A DNA stretch of 64,000 bases from Grifola frondosa (taxonomy: Eukaryota; Basidiomycota; Agaricomycetes; Polyporales; Grifolaceae): assembly GCA_001683735.1 (NCBI GenBank), contig LUGG01000010.1:124001-188000 (forward strand), given 5' to 3'. Below are positions 1 through 13,026 of the stretch, one piece after another. Position 1 is the stretch's first letter. Every line of letters begins with the position of its first letter. Under the pieces are notes generated by a model, which was given only the letters and a program-made list of their open reading frames with translations, made no database searches and had not been told where the DNA came from. The position numbers and the translations under genes are program-made.

Positions 1-609
1 ACACATACTGCTGAAATGAGACATTTCAGTCAGCTAGAATATATTGATTTCACAGTGGATTAGCCCGCACTAATGGAACTGGGGTGAGTAGGGAACACGA
101 CTAAGAGCGATGCGCAACCTCGGACAGGATTCTGTCGATGAATAAGACTCTGTGCTTTGACATAATAAAGTTGCACTTATACAGAACTCAGACACTTTAC
201 ACCAACACTCCTGTAAACATGAGACGACTGGCAAAGAAGATCAGATGGTTTCCTTATGCTCAGGCTTAGCATATAGATCACATACATCTCCCACAAAGCT
301 GAGCAAAGTTGATGTTGCGTTCCACCGACGTGGCAGTTAGACAAGTGTTGCAATGTATCCTGAGAGACATCTATCTGTACAACTCTCGGAAGTTCGCCGG
401 TGGCAGTGCAGACAAATTTGACTGAGCTCACGTGCCATTCGGCAAGTGAAATCGACAACAAAGTCATGCATACATTTCTACGCTCCAAGAATGGGACAGT
501 CTAACGTTCACGAAGCAAACCATACACAGAACAAACTGATCCATGGCAGACACATCGAAGGCTTACGTGTATATAACCTTCATATCGTTCCTAATTTGAT
601 GACCCTCCT
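1..609. other. Region without a recognised gene, downstream of the APC permease
   Basis: This stretch lies beyond the stop codon of the permease. It holds only short overlapping open frames on both strands, none with a recognisable family signature. It is probably the permease 3' flank and the far flank of a neighbour outside the window. I see no repeat, tRNA or conserved motif in it. Confidence 0.5.
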
Positions 610-3182
610 TCAATCAAAGTCCTTCCCAACAACAGTCTCGCGCTGTCTAATACCTGAACTCTCCGCGCGGGACGACTCTGCGTGCAGCGGCTCGTCTGCA
701 ACTGCGAGTGCCTGCAGGACCTGTTCGCGGCGGAGCCACTTCTCCTCGGGGACGAAGTACCAGCTTAGGATGCCGAAGACTGTGACAGAGCCGAAGATTA
801 CGCAAGCCTGCAATATGAGCACTTCAGTTCGAGCAACTTACTTGAACAAACATGAATACGCACAAAATTGAATGTTTGGGCATTGGTCGGGAAGAAAATG
901 GGGAAACTTGGCACTGAAGGGACGGGCACTGTCAGTCGACACATCGGAGAGCAACATAGCTATCGACTGACGGCAAAAACGATGCCATTGAATATCACCG
1001 CAGCGAGATAGAACGGCTTCCTCCATCTTCCCAGATAGTAGTAAGACCCCTTGAAATCATTCGGCGTCATGGTGAGCCGCAGCAGCGCGATCAGACCGTA
1101 AGCAGCCGTCGTCGGGATGCCACCAGCGGAGATGAGCGAGTAGAAAGCGACCTGACTCGGAAGAATCGTGCACAATAGAGCAGCGCCGAAGACGAACATA
1201 ATCGTCACCGCGTTGCGGGGTGCCGCGAAGAGTCGACCTTGCCAATCCAGGACGACATCGGGAGAACGCCATCACGAGCGACCGCGAAAACGAGGCGCGA
1301 TGATGCCACAATGGCAACACTGGTGCTCTGCGCGCACAACTTCAGCGTCTACAAGAGAGTACCGCAGTACCTAAACGTACCAAGATGAGGCCGACAGTGG
1401 CAATCACAGTCATGAAAATGCCACCGCCCTTGCCGAGTGCCAGTGCATACAACTGTACGAAGGGCTGGGGAGCATCCAAGGAGAACAATGTGTCCAAGTC
1501 TGGAGTGCAGAAGAGGAACAAGATAGTAGTAGCAAATCCTAGCACGCCTGTAGCGACGGCACTCGTGATGATGCCGCGGCCAGCAATTACGCTGTTAGTG
1601 TTACCAATTAGTTGTGTTGATGACGTGTATCCAAACTGCGGAAGATGTACCTAGCATTTTTTGTCTCTTCGGCAATATGTCCCGAGGCAATAAAACCAAT
1701 CATAGTACCTGCAGTGAACAAGCTATACACAAGCAGGTAGTCAGAACTATGGACGCATGACTGTCCTCAAAAGACATACAAAGATAACATCCAGTTCCAT
1801 CCGGCGGGAGCCCCGGTACCATTGTCTACAATATGACAAGTCAGCTGTTGCGGTATATTCACGATTGCACGGGGGACGTACATTGCATCGTGAATACGTC
1901 TTTGGCCGAGCGGAAACCGTAAGTCCTTGATACACCAATAGGAAGCCAATCACGCAAAGTAGGAAGTCGACCAAATATAGCGCAACCGAAAAGCGGAACA
2001 CGGTAGAGTACCACCTCGGGGGTAGGTAGTTAATTGCAACGGAAACCAACAGCACACCCTCCGAGACCGCCCAGATGAGGGCACGCCATTTGACGTTGTC
2101 ATTGCCAATACCGCCAGGGAAGTCAATTTCAAAAACTGCCAGCTGGGAGACTATATAGTTGGCTGTGGTCTATGGAACGACAGTCAAAATCAGCGATGAC
2201 TGCATGCTTAGATCACAAGGATGCGAGACAAACCTGACAGTTGCCGGCAGCAAACGTCATCCAAGCGGTGCAAGACCACCAAGCGACAATGAAACCAAAG
2301 AACCTAGCATACTTTGGTCCAGCGCTCTCAGCACTCCAAATGTAGATGGAGCCACTCAGAGGAAGAGCAGAGCAGATTTCAGCCAATACGGCGGCAGTGA
2401 TGAACATGAAGATCATTGAAATCACATATGACGACCTGGACGAAGTGAGTCGTAAATCAGCCATGATACTGCGCTTTATTAGCTACCATATCGCCGCGGG
2501 ACCACCAGCGAGTAGACCAAGAAAGATACCAGACCTGTGGATGCATATTAAAAGCAGCACTAATGAGCGAATAAATTCGTTTATTTTACCGGACGCCTCC
2601 GATAAAGTTCAGAGCGACAAAGCTAGCTGCAAAGCTCTCTGCAAAGTGCCAGGTGCGGTGTAATTGCTATAAACATAGACAATAAATCAATGAAAAATGT
2701 AACGAAACGCAGTACATAACATGCCTGCTTGTAACCAAGTTTTTGCTGGGATAGAAAAAGATAAGATCAGTAACTTCTGCTGGGCCCTCCAGCAACACGC
2801 CAGAGAGCAAAACATAAAAGGCGACACTGGGGGCTTCCCTACGCAGGTATGAGCGCTGATCAGGTTCAAACGGTATACTCTCAATCCTTGCCGCTCGTCT
2901 GCTGCCCGCCTGCACCAGCCAGCTTCTCATGGTGGCCAGCAAGCTGAGAGGCAGTAGAGTCGCGAACAGGGATACCCGTAGCCTTTCCAGTTCACCACTA
3001 GAAATCGACGTTACCGATGGTAAGTCACAGCAGAGCCCATTCCACATAGTTCTTCCCAGCATCCGCCCAGTCCAGGCAATCACCAGCTTCATTTCGTCTT
3101 CGTCAAGGGTCGCGTCGACGGAGGAGTCGCGCTCTGGATCGCGCTTTCCAGGGAGCTTGGCTGCTTCAGAGCGTTCAGACAT
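610..3182 (-). CDS. APC-family amino acid/choline/GABA-type permease
   Basis: This is a multi-exon membrane transporter of the amino acid-polyamine-organocation superfamily, of the fungal type that includes GABA, choline and amino acid permeases. It would import a small nitrogen compound across the plasma membrane; the substrate cannot be read from sequence. The start at 3182 opens [10 protein letters not shown], followed by an acidic DEDEMKL segment that usually precedes TM1. Reading the exons in order gives [10 protein letters not shown] (TM1), [26 protein letters not shown] (TM2 to TM3) and the signature HIAEETKNA near 1690. The end carries a terminal helix and PEEKWL, then GKDFD and a TGA at 610. 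One frame break occurs in the GGGG run at 1217 to 1220, where restoring one base would join two strongly conserved segments; I treat it as an assembly error. Family confidence is high; exact exon ends are approximate. Confidence 0.85.
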
Positions 3183-3539
3183 CTTAACACGATGTACGGC
3201 AAAATGTGCGGCGGGAAAGCGGGACAGAGGCACGAAAAAAATCGAGTCATTCAAAATCTCCAGTTTATATACTGTTATCATTGTGCCTGATTAGATAAGC
3301 TTCCTTATTGAGAAAGGTATCGATCGTGGGAAAAACCCTAACCTAAGCCTGGTTCTTGCGCGGCAATCGTTCCAGCGTTTAAATTAGACGACCGTCCAGA
3401 ATACCAAATGCAATATTATTGTTGGAAACAATACGAAAGTAAAACTGTCTTTGAAGGAATGGAATGGGTCCATCGGTCAGATTATGACCAGACGAATCCT
3501 TCACATAGTGGTGCATAGAAAGTATAAATTGAACGACTG

Positions 3540-3976
3540 TCAACAATGCGAAATGTCTGTTATGTTTGAACAAGTCCTATCACACAAAACAGTCTCAGAG
3601 GAAGTCTCGACATTAATAAGATCGGGCATCACCTCGAGCTCACGGTGTGCTTCCTTCACCTCGCTTGGGTCGCAGAGGTAAAAGCGGTAGCAGAGGTCAT
3701 GGTCACCGTCCACACTAGTGATCGTCGTGACGAATGGATACGCTGAACAAGAATCGGTTATCACGTTAAACGATCGCAGCTATTTGGACTCACCAGTGTT
3801 GAAGCTCTGAAGCAATCTGGTTGCAGTGAACGTGGAGACCGGCGGCTGGGAGACCTGTTGCGGCTACGCGACATAGAAGAACATCAGCTGCAGCAATCAT
3901 GGATAGTGTTAGCACATACCGCAGCGACAGTAAGAGCGACGAGGCTAGCAAGAGCTGCTAAGGGCTTGAAGAGCAT
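3540..3976 (-). CDS. Small secreted hypothetical protein
   Basis: The start at 3976 opens a clear signal peptide, MLFKPLAALASLVALTVAA. A phase-0 intron with a GTATGT donor follows. The next exon reads QQVSQPPVSTFTATRLL, then a second intron beginning GTGAGT near 3793. The last exon starts AYPFVTTITS and ends at a stop at 3540. The predicted product is short, roughly 120 to 130 residues, with a few cysteines at the C-terminus. I do not recognise the family. The signal peptide and two plausible introns support a real gene of the small secreted protein type common in mushroom fungi. The C-terminal reading frame is the least certain part. Confidence 0.5.
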
Positions 3977-5703
3977 GGCAGGTATATGGTGTAGCAAGGC
4001 AAATCAAAGGTCTAGGGAGCGAGATATCTTAAGATAGCAACTCGGGATCGCTCTGTCTTATACAAGGACGTCGGATGCGAAAGAAGTCCGACAGGCTATT
4101 GGATGAGCTTCAATGATTGTAGAACCATTGTAGTAGTCTGCCCGACGAACGGTCCTCCGCAGCGAGAGCTGTGCAGAGCATTCTAGTGATACAGTTCCTG
4201 TTTGCGGACAGTCGCGCGAATTCTGCGGATCAGACTCAATAGTTTGGAAGCGACGGAAGCTCCTGCTGATTGTCGGTCGAAAGGCTGTGGTGCGTCTGAC
4301 TGCGGCTTGGCACGTAGCGGTACCGTGGCCATCGCTCAAAGTCGCCAACTCCTGCGCCGCTTTCGTTGGCTTTGACCGCCGAGGCCTGAGGCCTTAAGGC
4401 ACCAATTAGCATTTGACTGTGCAGCGTGTGTAATACCCATCCACTGAATTCAATCTAACCAGAACCAACCTGTGGACACGCGACAGAGCAAAGTCAATCC
4501 TCACTCACCGCCGGCTAAGCAGCGCATATTCTCCGCACTCACCACTATCGTAGTTCTCGAAGCCCGTTCAGTCCACGAGGACCGTCTTTAAAAAGCTCTT
4601 AACGTTGAGGTGGCCTTCTAATCGCTCGGGAAACGGGTTCCGCGATCTCGGGGATCCTCACGACTCGGATATACCGGTACGATCCGCGGAGGTATTTAGA
4701 TGTTGCATCTTCCTCAGACGTATTGAAGTCGCCTACCGCGGCTGTAGTCAAGGTATACACCCGCAGCATGAAGAAGTAGTGAGTTAAAGATAACGGCGTA
4801 AATGCCGCTGGCAAAGTATGCGGAAGCGATCCTAAAGAACTGCTTGTTTGAGGCAAATACCGCCGAACTTTTAGCGCCCTTTGCCACACAACACTCCTCA
4901 AACGCTCAAGCACTCAGTACTCAGTTCTCAGTATTCAACTTGCGCTCAGCCTCAACGATGTTCGGTGAGTCTTGCATCTGCACAAACAGTGTTCAGCTTC
5001 GCAATTATCTACCCACAGAATCGCTTTTGTGGACATCGAACATCAACTTTTCCGCAGTTCACTGGCGCCCGTTCGATTCCTCACCGCTCACTCTTCGTTA
5101 CCGAGTCGCTTCGCGACGCGAATGCGGATAGTTTCAGACGATTGAAAACATGGTACATACAACAACAGACGCTCGGTCAGTTCGTCATCTGTCGCTGGTT
5201 TACACAGGTTCTCGCTGAATCTTCACCCCGCAGTATTTCCGTGCTCGCTCGCTTCGACAGCGCGCGCGCATCCAAGCAATCAACATTCAACACGTAAAAT
5301 GTTTGAATCAGTTTTTTTTTGGCTCCCGTCAAGCACCTGATTTTGCTACGTTTTTCCGCTTCTAACGTACTTGACAATATCACCAACACCACAGTGTGGA
5401 GGTTCACGGTTATCTAGGCGAATTAAAATTAAAGAATGCCACCTCATAGAGGTATTTTCTTATCGACGCCAGTCTAATTACATGCACTTTTAGAACGTAA
5501 CTCACGTCGAACCTCCTTGATCCAGTGCCTGAACTGGTCATCACATTTTGACGGGACTGCGGACATTCTCCCCGCATCAGACTTTGCCGAGTGTATCTGC
5601 AGTCGGTCGCGCGATAATCGCACCTGCGCGCGAACATGTACCGCATTGTGCAGTGGCGCCGTACTTTGGTCTGGAACGTTCAACACCATGATTTCTGCGC
5701 ATG
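3977..5703. other. Gene-poor intergenic region upstream of the laccase
   Basis: About 1.7 kb with only short open frames on both strands and no family signature. It holds short self-complementary or repeated words such as GAGGCCTGAGGCCT near 4379 and CACTCAGTACTCAG near 4911. The right end is the laccase promoter. I see no transposon ends in it. Confidence 0.4.
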
Positions 5704-5710
5704 TATAAAA
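5704..5710 (+). promoter_or_regulatory. TATA box of the laccase
   Basis: The sequence TATAAAA lies about 80 bases upstream of the laccase ATG at 5790. This is a usual spacing for a core promoter of a highly expressed secreted-enzyme gene in basidiomycetes. No experimental support is available here. Confidence 0.6.
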
Positions 5711-5789
5711 GGCATGGCTCCGTTGGACTTTCTCCATTCATCTGCAGTACATCTCAACACATTTAACATCTTACATTCTTTGTTTCGAC

Positions 5790-8012
5790 ATGGCTGGAAT
5801 TCGTTCGCTGTCGACATTATTGCGCTTAGCTTTTCCCTGCGTACACTGGCTGCAATCGGGCCAGTGACTGACTTGACCATTTCCGACGGGACATTGCTCC
5901 CGATGGCTACACGCGTGCTGCTGTGCTTGCGAATGGTGTCTTCCCGGGCCCTCTAATCACTGGTAATATGGTGCATATATCCTTTTCATAAATCCGAATA
6001 GAGACTGATAACATACACAATGGGCAGGGTGATAACTTCCAGATCAACGTCATCGATGATATGACGAACGCTACCATGCTGAAGACCACAAGTATCGTAA
6101 ATCGCCTCTCTCTTTGCACATTCAAGTTTCCTCGTATTCAATATTTTGCCTGCAATATAGCATTGGCACGGGTTCTTCCAGCACGGAACCAACTGGGCGG
6201 ACGGTCCGGCTTTCGTTAACCAGTGCCCGATTGCTTCCGGAGATTCGTTCTTGTACAACTTCGAGGCGCCTGGCCAGGTGGTAAGTCGCTGCTCCACAAA
6301 TCTTCGGATGAGCGCCGCTCAACGCAGAACAGGCACGTTCTGGTACCACAGCCATCTCTTACTCAGTACTGCGATGGCTTCGAGGTCCTATGGTAGTATA
6401 TGACCCCTCCGACCCCTATGCGGATCTCTACGACGTGGATGATGGTGGGTTGATTTCTACGATAGGCAACCTTGGACTCAATGCACCTGTACAGACTCTA
6501 CGGTCATCACGCTGTCGGACTGTACCACATCGCAGCCAGGCTGGGTCCGCATTCCCGTACGTTTGTCATTTGACCAGGATATCTTTTTGTGCTCATTCGT
6601 ATTGAAGGTGGCGCCGACTCCACCCTAATCAACGGCCTCGGTCGTGCTGTCGGTGGGAACACCACTGATCTGACAGTTATTACTGTCGAACAGGGCAAAC
6701 GGTTCGTCCTTAAAAGCAGAGCACGATGAAATTTCATGAAGCTGACTTGCAAACCAGCTATCGATTCCGCCTTGTCTCTATGTCGTGTGACCCGAACTAT
6801 ACCTTCTCTATCGACGGTCATAACATGACCGTCATCGAGGTCGACGCCGTAAATCATGAGCCGCTAGTCGTGGACTCTATTCAAATCTTCGCCGGGCAGC
6901 GGTACTCCTTTGTGGTATGTGTTCTCGTCTTACAACGATGCTACCGTTAGCTGACATCTATTATGTCCGTAACTCCAGCTCACGGCGGACCAGACGGTTG
7001 ATAATTACTGGATTCGCGCTGATCCCAGCTTCGGTAACACTGGCTTCGTCAACGGCATTAATTCAGCGATTCTTCAGTACTCCGGCGCTGCAAACGGTAC
7101 GGACCCTACTTCGACCCAGACGACGAGCATTGCGCCGTTGGTCGAGACAAACTTGGTCCCTCTCGAAAATGCTGCCGCGGTATGGACATTTGATTTTGAC
7201 ATCACTAAGGATGTCACTTACACGTTGATTTTCGCAGCCTGGTGAGGCAGTTGCGGGCGGTGTCGACTACGCGCTAAACCTCGTCTTTAATTTCGTACGT
7301 CTCCCGATGCTGTCAGTTGAACTTCCAAGCTCATAGCCGCTTCCCTATCAGAACGGCTCCAACTTCTTTATTAACGACGCAGTCTTCGTCCCTCCCACGG
7401 TCCCCATTCTGCTCCAGATTCTAAGTGGCGCGCAGACTGCTCAGGATCTCCTGCCCACGGGAAGCGTCTACACTCTTCCTGCGAACTCTACTATCGAGAT
7501 CTCGATGCCTGCGACCGCGAACGCACCTGGAGCTCCCCATCCGTTCCACTTGCACGGTGTAAGCATGCACAATTCGCTGTGCGATTCTGCCGTTGACGTT
7601 CCATTCCGCATAGCACACCTTCTCCGTCGTCCGCAGCGCTGGCAGCGACACCTACAACTACGTCAACCCTGTGCAGCGTGACGTTGTCAGCACAGGAACC
7701 CCGGGAGACAACGTCACCATTCGCTTCACGGTGCGCGCGCTCCTTTCTAGTACCATATCGTGCATTGCTGATTGCGCCACATCTTAGACGGACAACCCCG
7801 GCCCCTGGTTCCTCCACTGCCACATCGACTTCCATCTCGAGGCTGGCTTTGCGATCGTGTTTGCTGAAGATGCGGCGGACGTCGCGACCGCCACACTGTC
7901 CCTGGTTAGTTCTCTCGTACTGTGCTTTGACTTGCCGTTACTGAATGTTATCGCAGATTCGTGGACCAATCTCTGCCCCATCTACGATGCCCTGGACTCG
8001 TCCGATCACTAA
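5790..8012 (+). CDS. Laccase (multicopper oxidase), 5' half frame-broken
   Basis: A secreted benzenediol:oxygen oxidoreductase that oxidises phenols and reduces O2 to water; typical roles are lignin or phenolic turnover and pigment formation. The first ATG opens a signal-peptide-like stretch ([11 protein letters not shown]), then the mature start AAIGPV. All four copper-binding blocks are present in order: HWHG near 6161, HSH near 6350, HPFHLHG at 7538 to 7558 and HCHIDFH at 7815 to 7835. The last exon ends DALDSSDH with TAA at 8012. Introns are short and have good GT-AG ends. From about 6560 onward the frame is intact. In the 5' half, five single-base losses break it: in the signal peptide (5830s), before [10 protein letters not shown] (5891 to 5900), in HLSTQ (6352 to 6362), in DGLRGP (6376 to 6381) and in DWYH (6521). 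It is either a recently disabled gene or, more likely, an intact gene with assembly errors. Confidence 0.9.
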
Positions 8013-8247
8013 ACTATGCCCTGATCTTAATTCCTTGCGCTCCTTTTAGATTGAGCTTCTTCGGTGGATGTTTTATATACCACATAATATGGACTCTGAA
8101 TGTCTTAGTGTCGTGCACGAGAGAATAACTAGTTTGCATTGGTTCCAATTAGGAGATCAAAAACTTGCAAACGAAATCGTTTGACATCCGTACGTATATA
8201 CGTCGGTCACAGGGCTTGAGTCCCGATTGTCTTCAGCTTGCTGGTCA

Positions 8248-11200
8248 TTACTGAATGTTAAGGCGCTGCGAAGAGTATCTATGATCAGCGTGCACTCGAC
8301 TGAGAGGAATGCGAACACTCACAGGCTTCAGAGCCTTGATCAGGAGCCACTCCTCATTTGACACATCGGTCTTGAACGACGACTGGACGAGGCACGAGCG
8401 TTAGGATCTCCATGAAGGAAATAAATACGAAAGCCAGTACCTTCAAGACATCGATGCTCTGTCTCGTGATATGGCTGTAAAGCTCGTCCTTCTCATCGAA
8501 GTGACGACCGAACATCTTCGCAGATTGATATACGGCATGTTCGATCTTGACGGCCACACCACCGCCAGCCTGCGATTTCTTCACGATCTGGTGACAATGT
8601 TAGGATGCGAATGGCAGATTTTATATCCTGGTCCAAGTCTTACATCAAATGCCTTGTGGTTGATCTCAAGTGATGTGCTGTAGAACTGGGTCAGGCGCGA
8701 GCAACGAAACGTTTGAGAGCATCACGAACATCTTTCCGAGGTCGATGATTTCCTTCTTCTGAGTCTCTGGGTCAACTTTGACGACACAAATCGGCGTTCC
8801 AACCCGTAGTGCACCGTCCAGGATATCAACACCAAGGATGATAGGGTCACGTTTACAAAAGGCGGCGATGGTCTTCAGCCTACATGGCCAGACAGCTTGA
8901 GGAGCAGCATCTTTGCGCTTCGCCTCCATAATCTCGTTATTGTATGCCGTAAACGCGTCGAAAAGGTGGTAGATGATGTCCGCTGGAATATCAGTCGGCG
9001 AAAGTTACTCAATGAGATTCGAATCGAAGCACCTACCCTTGAACAAACGAATGCCCATCTCCTCGGCCAGCCGCTCCGCGTCCTTGTCAACAGCGACATC
9101 GAAACAGAGAATACATGCCAGCTCCTTCGCCTTCTCCAACATCGTTGCCGCACGCATGATGTCCCTCTTGTGCACAGGGCCGATGTTGATCCCGGAGACA
9201 GGGATCTTGCTAGACTTAAGGAAATCCAACAGCGCCTCGAGCGAACCTAGCGTGCTCGCTTGCACGCAGACTCCGCGCCCGGACTTGTCGATCGAGTTCA
9301 GCAGCGTGGTAAGGTCGGACATCACCTCATCCATGAGTCGTTCGTCGTCGTCCGGACCACACACAAGCAATCGAGAACCGGCAATGGCTTTCTCCAGGTC
9401 AGGAGCAACGAGCTTCACACCGAGGGCAGCCTTTACCTCCTTGTGATGGACGTAGGCAGACTGATTCCATATTAGTCAATGGATAATACTTGGGGTGATA
9501 GATAATATGGCAAACCTTGATACGAAGTTCACGAAGCGGTTGTGGCGTCAATAACGCGCGGATTTGCGTAACAATGGGTCCGTTGAGACCGCAGACAACG
9601 ATCTTGTCGCCTTCATGGAGGATGCCGTTGGACAAGACGACGTCAATAGTCGTTCCGAGACCCTCAATGACCTTGACCTCGAGCACTGTACATTCCAACT
9701 CGGACAGATACATCAAGCGATCGCTCATGCGCTGCTGAGTAAGATTCACGAGTAACATGATCATGTCCGGGACACCTTCTCCGGTAATAGCAGATGTCGG
9801 GACGATGGACACATTGCGAGCAAAGTTCTTGTTCTCATAGTAGAGAACAGAGTTCAATCCCTGCTCTGCAAAAGCGAGGATAATCTTTTGGAGACCATCC
9901 TCGAAGAGACGCTGTACAGCGCGGTTCTGTTTCGCCAGAGAGCTTCTGAAATCATTATCCGGTGTTGCCTCCCAACCGTACAGACGATCGATCTGTAGAA
10001 ATCTGATCAGTAGATAGAATGAGTTTGACGGCAATTAAATGACCTTGTTCAAAGCGACAATGAAGGGCGTCTTACGATCTCTCAATAGTCGGAGCGACTC
10101 CAATGTCTGTGGCTCTAAACCATGCTGCATAGGGAAGGTCAGAAGACATATCATGAATGCAGACGTATTCATGTCTCGCACCATGATATCAACCACCAGG
10201 ATGGCGATGTTACACAACGAGCTTCCACGAGAGCGCAAGTTGGTGAACGATTCGTGACCTGGAGTATCAATAATCAGGAGACCTGGGATCTTGTACTCTT
10301 GTTGTCCATCCTATATGAAATTAATTATAAGGGAGGCACATCGACGAAAGCGAATCTGACGTATGCCGCACCCTGTTCATGACAGCAGTCTTGGTTTTGA
10401 TCGCCTCAACAGGGAAGTACGTTGCACCGATCTGTTGAGTAATACCACCAGCTTCTCCTTCTTGCACATTTGTTTGACGAATCTGCGTGGCATATGATGA
10501 GGAACCCGACATCACTTTCCCCCCAGTGACTCACCTTGTCCAATAACTTCGTCTTACCGGTATCGACGTGACCAAGAATACAGCAAATGGGGCTGCGCAA
10601 GTTGTCCTTGTTGCGAGCTGCGAGCGCTTCCTCGTGAGCTTTCGCCCTACGCTCCGCTGCCTCAGCTTTCCTCTTCGCCGCCATCCGCTGCGCGTTCGTC
10701 ATTCCATCAGACTCAGACTCCGAAGAGGTCTCCTCGTCGGAACTGGACTCGGACTCAGACTCGGACTCAGACACGCCTGAATCTTCCTCAGACTCTTCAG
10801 GTTCCTTGGCGGCGGGTATCTTTCCGTTCGCGGCCTTGGCAGGGACTGTTTTTGAAGGAGCAGGTTTCACAGATGTACGCGTAGGTGCGATCTTCTCGGG
10901 CGCAACAGCTTTGGGAGCGGTCTTGGCACTGTCGACTGATACTAATGTAAACGCCGAAGGTTCATAAAGTGTATGCAACACGTACCAGCAGGAGTCGCTT
11001 TCGCGGGTGGTGCCCGAGGCTCTTCCTCATCGCTACTTGCGTCCCAAGAATCCTTCACGCCCGTAGGCGACTTTGATTCTTCTTCATCGCTACTGGCTTC
11101 CCAGTCCTCTTTGAGCTCTCCCGCATTTTCCTCCGCCGCAGCCGCGGCCGGTATCGAAGCCGGTGCAGGAGTAGGTGTTGAAGGCTTCTGTTCACGGACA

Positions 11201-12743
11201 GGCGACGGCTCTCTTGTAGCAGGGCCACTTTCAGTAGCACTTGCAGGACCCTTCTTCTTCCGATTGCCATATACAACTTTCTTTGGTGCTTGACTGCTGC
11301 CTGACTGCTGAAGGCCCTCGATTTGCACGCCGGATGCGAGAAGAGCTTGCTTACGCAGCTCGGCAGCCCTCTGCTCTTCCTTCTGCTTCTTGGTGAGCAA
11401 GCGGCCTTCCTTCTTTGCGATTTCGCGCTTAGCCTGTCGACAATGTGAGCATGGTGACTAGCAAGATGACCCACACCATAGGTGACCTTTTCTTTCTCCT
11501 TTCTCCTCTGCTTCTCTTCCTCTTTTCGCTTCTCCTCCTCCTCAGCTTTCCTCTCTTCCTCCTCGATCCTCCTCCTCTCTTCCTCTTCTCTCAGTCTCGC
11601 CTCCTCCTCTAACCGCTTCTTCTCCTCCATCAACGCTCTCAACGCACTGATACCCTTCTTTTTGCCCGCCGCTGGCGCAGGTGCCGGGACTTCGTCGTCC
11701 TTCTTAGCTTTCTTCTTTTTCTTCTTTTTCGAATCCGCTTTCGCGCCACCAGCCTCGCCTTCCTCCTCCTCCTCTTCAACAGGCGGCACTGTAGGCGCAG
11801 GCGCCGCCGGTGTTGATTCATCACCTTGCGTCACCTTTTTCGCTGCCGCTTGCGCCTTCTTCTTCGCCTAAGATCATAGCGCGCATGGGAATGAGCCGAC
11901 TGAGAGAAGTATACACTGACGTACCTTTTCACGTTCTTTCTTCAGCTTCTCCTTCTCCTTCTTAGATAGGACCTTTGGCCCCTCGTCCTCCATGTCCTCT
12001 TCTGACGGAGTAGGGGCCGCAAGCGATGTCGGCACTGGCTCAGCTTCTCTCGATACTTCAGTAGGACTTCAGCGTAAGGACATCAATGAACTTCGTGATT
12101 AGCATACCGGGCTTCTCCTCGTCCAAAATTTCACCCTGGGCATTGTCCTTTTTCCCTTTTGCTTTCTTCCCCTTCTTCCCCTTCTCTTTTACAGGTCCCC
12201 ATTCTTCATCAGCAAGCTCCTCCGCAGTCATTTCCACGGCCTTCTTCGGTGCGCTGATATCGCCCTTCGCCGCGGCTGCTTCGCCATCTGAACCTGCGCC
12301 CGGAGGTGGCCCGTCTTCAAAGGACACTGCCGTATCAAGGGCTCCCTTCTTTCCCTTCTTCTTGTTTTTTGCGGAAGCTTTGATGACAGACTAAGAGGTC
12401 ATGTAAGAAAGCACGTGGGATACACAAATGCTGGGACCATACCATCAGCCCTCCGAAATCTTCGTCTTCTCCCTCTCCTGCTACACCGTCATCGATCCCC
12501 AGAGTTGCGAACGCTGAGAAGCCCCCGGGAGCCTTCCTCTTTGGTTTCGCATCGTCCTCCGATGCATCACCCCCGTCCAGGGAGACCGCGGCGTTATTAC
12601 CAGCAATCGATGTACCAGCCTTCTCCCTGCGTGACGAATATAATATGATACATGGAGAAACACACTGAACTAAAATGCTTTACGCACCAGAAGTCATCGT
12701 CGTCCTGCTTCTTTCCCTTCTTTCCCTTGGTTTTAGGCGCCAA
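8248..12743 (-). CDS. FUN12: Eukaryotic translation initiation factor 5B (GTPase)
   Basis: eIF5B joins the 60S subunit to the 48S initiation complex and hydrolyses GTP. It is cytosolic and orthologous to bacterial IF2. The long N-terminal region, encoded between about 12740 and 10600, is rich in lysine and acidic runs (KKGKK, coiled-coil-like [18 protein letters not shown], then SESESESES), as is usual for the family. The G domain follows: G1 GHVDTGKT near 10555, G3 DTPGHESF near 10265 and G4 NKV/IDRLYGW split by an intron near 10036. Domain II ([20 protein letters not shown]) and domains III and IV follow, including [10 protein letters not shown]. The C-terminus reads [14 protein letters not shown], an intron, then LNIQ and TAA at 8248. 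The start is unresolved: where homologues begin [12 protein letters not shown] the window has a TTG codon at 12743. An upstream TACTAAC branch-like word and AG at about 12762 to 12777 suggest a small 5' exon carrying the ATG that I could not place. Confidence 0.93.
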
Positions 12744-13026
12744 GTTTGTGTCGAGGACTAGTACCGTTAGTAGTAGAGCTGGTAATGCGAATGCAGCCTA
12801 GGGTATAGCTGGCTTGTAAGGAATTACTGCAAGAGCGAAATCTGAAAGATGTGTGAGCAGAACGAATTAATCGATTCTCGATTCACTTCGGCTCGGCTCA
12901 TGTGAATAGCACGTGCGGCCTTTCGCCGAGCTCTGCGGTTTTTGCCAGCAGCCACTACCTTTACTTTCGTATCTTTGTTGCACAACATATTGGCAAGACA
13001 AGCTAGGACGTCGAGTCTAGTGCAAC
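12744..13026. promoter_or_regulatory. Bidirectional promoter between eIF5B and ARL2
   Basis: About 280 bases separate the 5' ends of two divergent housekeeping genes, so promoter elements are probably shared. The region contains CACGTG at 12910. On the minus strand it includes the TACTAAC-like word noted for the eIF5B first intron, so part of it is probably transcribed. Confidence 0.45.

Noticed and set aside
4058..4348. 96-codon minus-strand frame between secreted protein and laccase
   Set aside because: No signal peptide, motif or splice support; Arg/Thr/Ser-rich composition like a random frame.
5060..5090. GTTCGATTCC resembling a tRNA T-loop (B-box)
   Set aside because: The flanking bases do not pair as a T-stem and no A-box lies at the right distance.
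11482..11871. Ser/Phe-rich plus-strand frame inside eIF5B
   Set aside because: Antisense shadow of the Lys/Glu-rich coding region of eIF5B.
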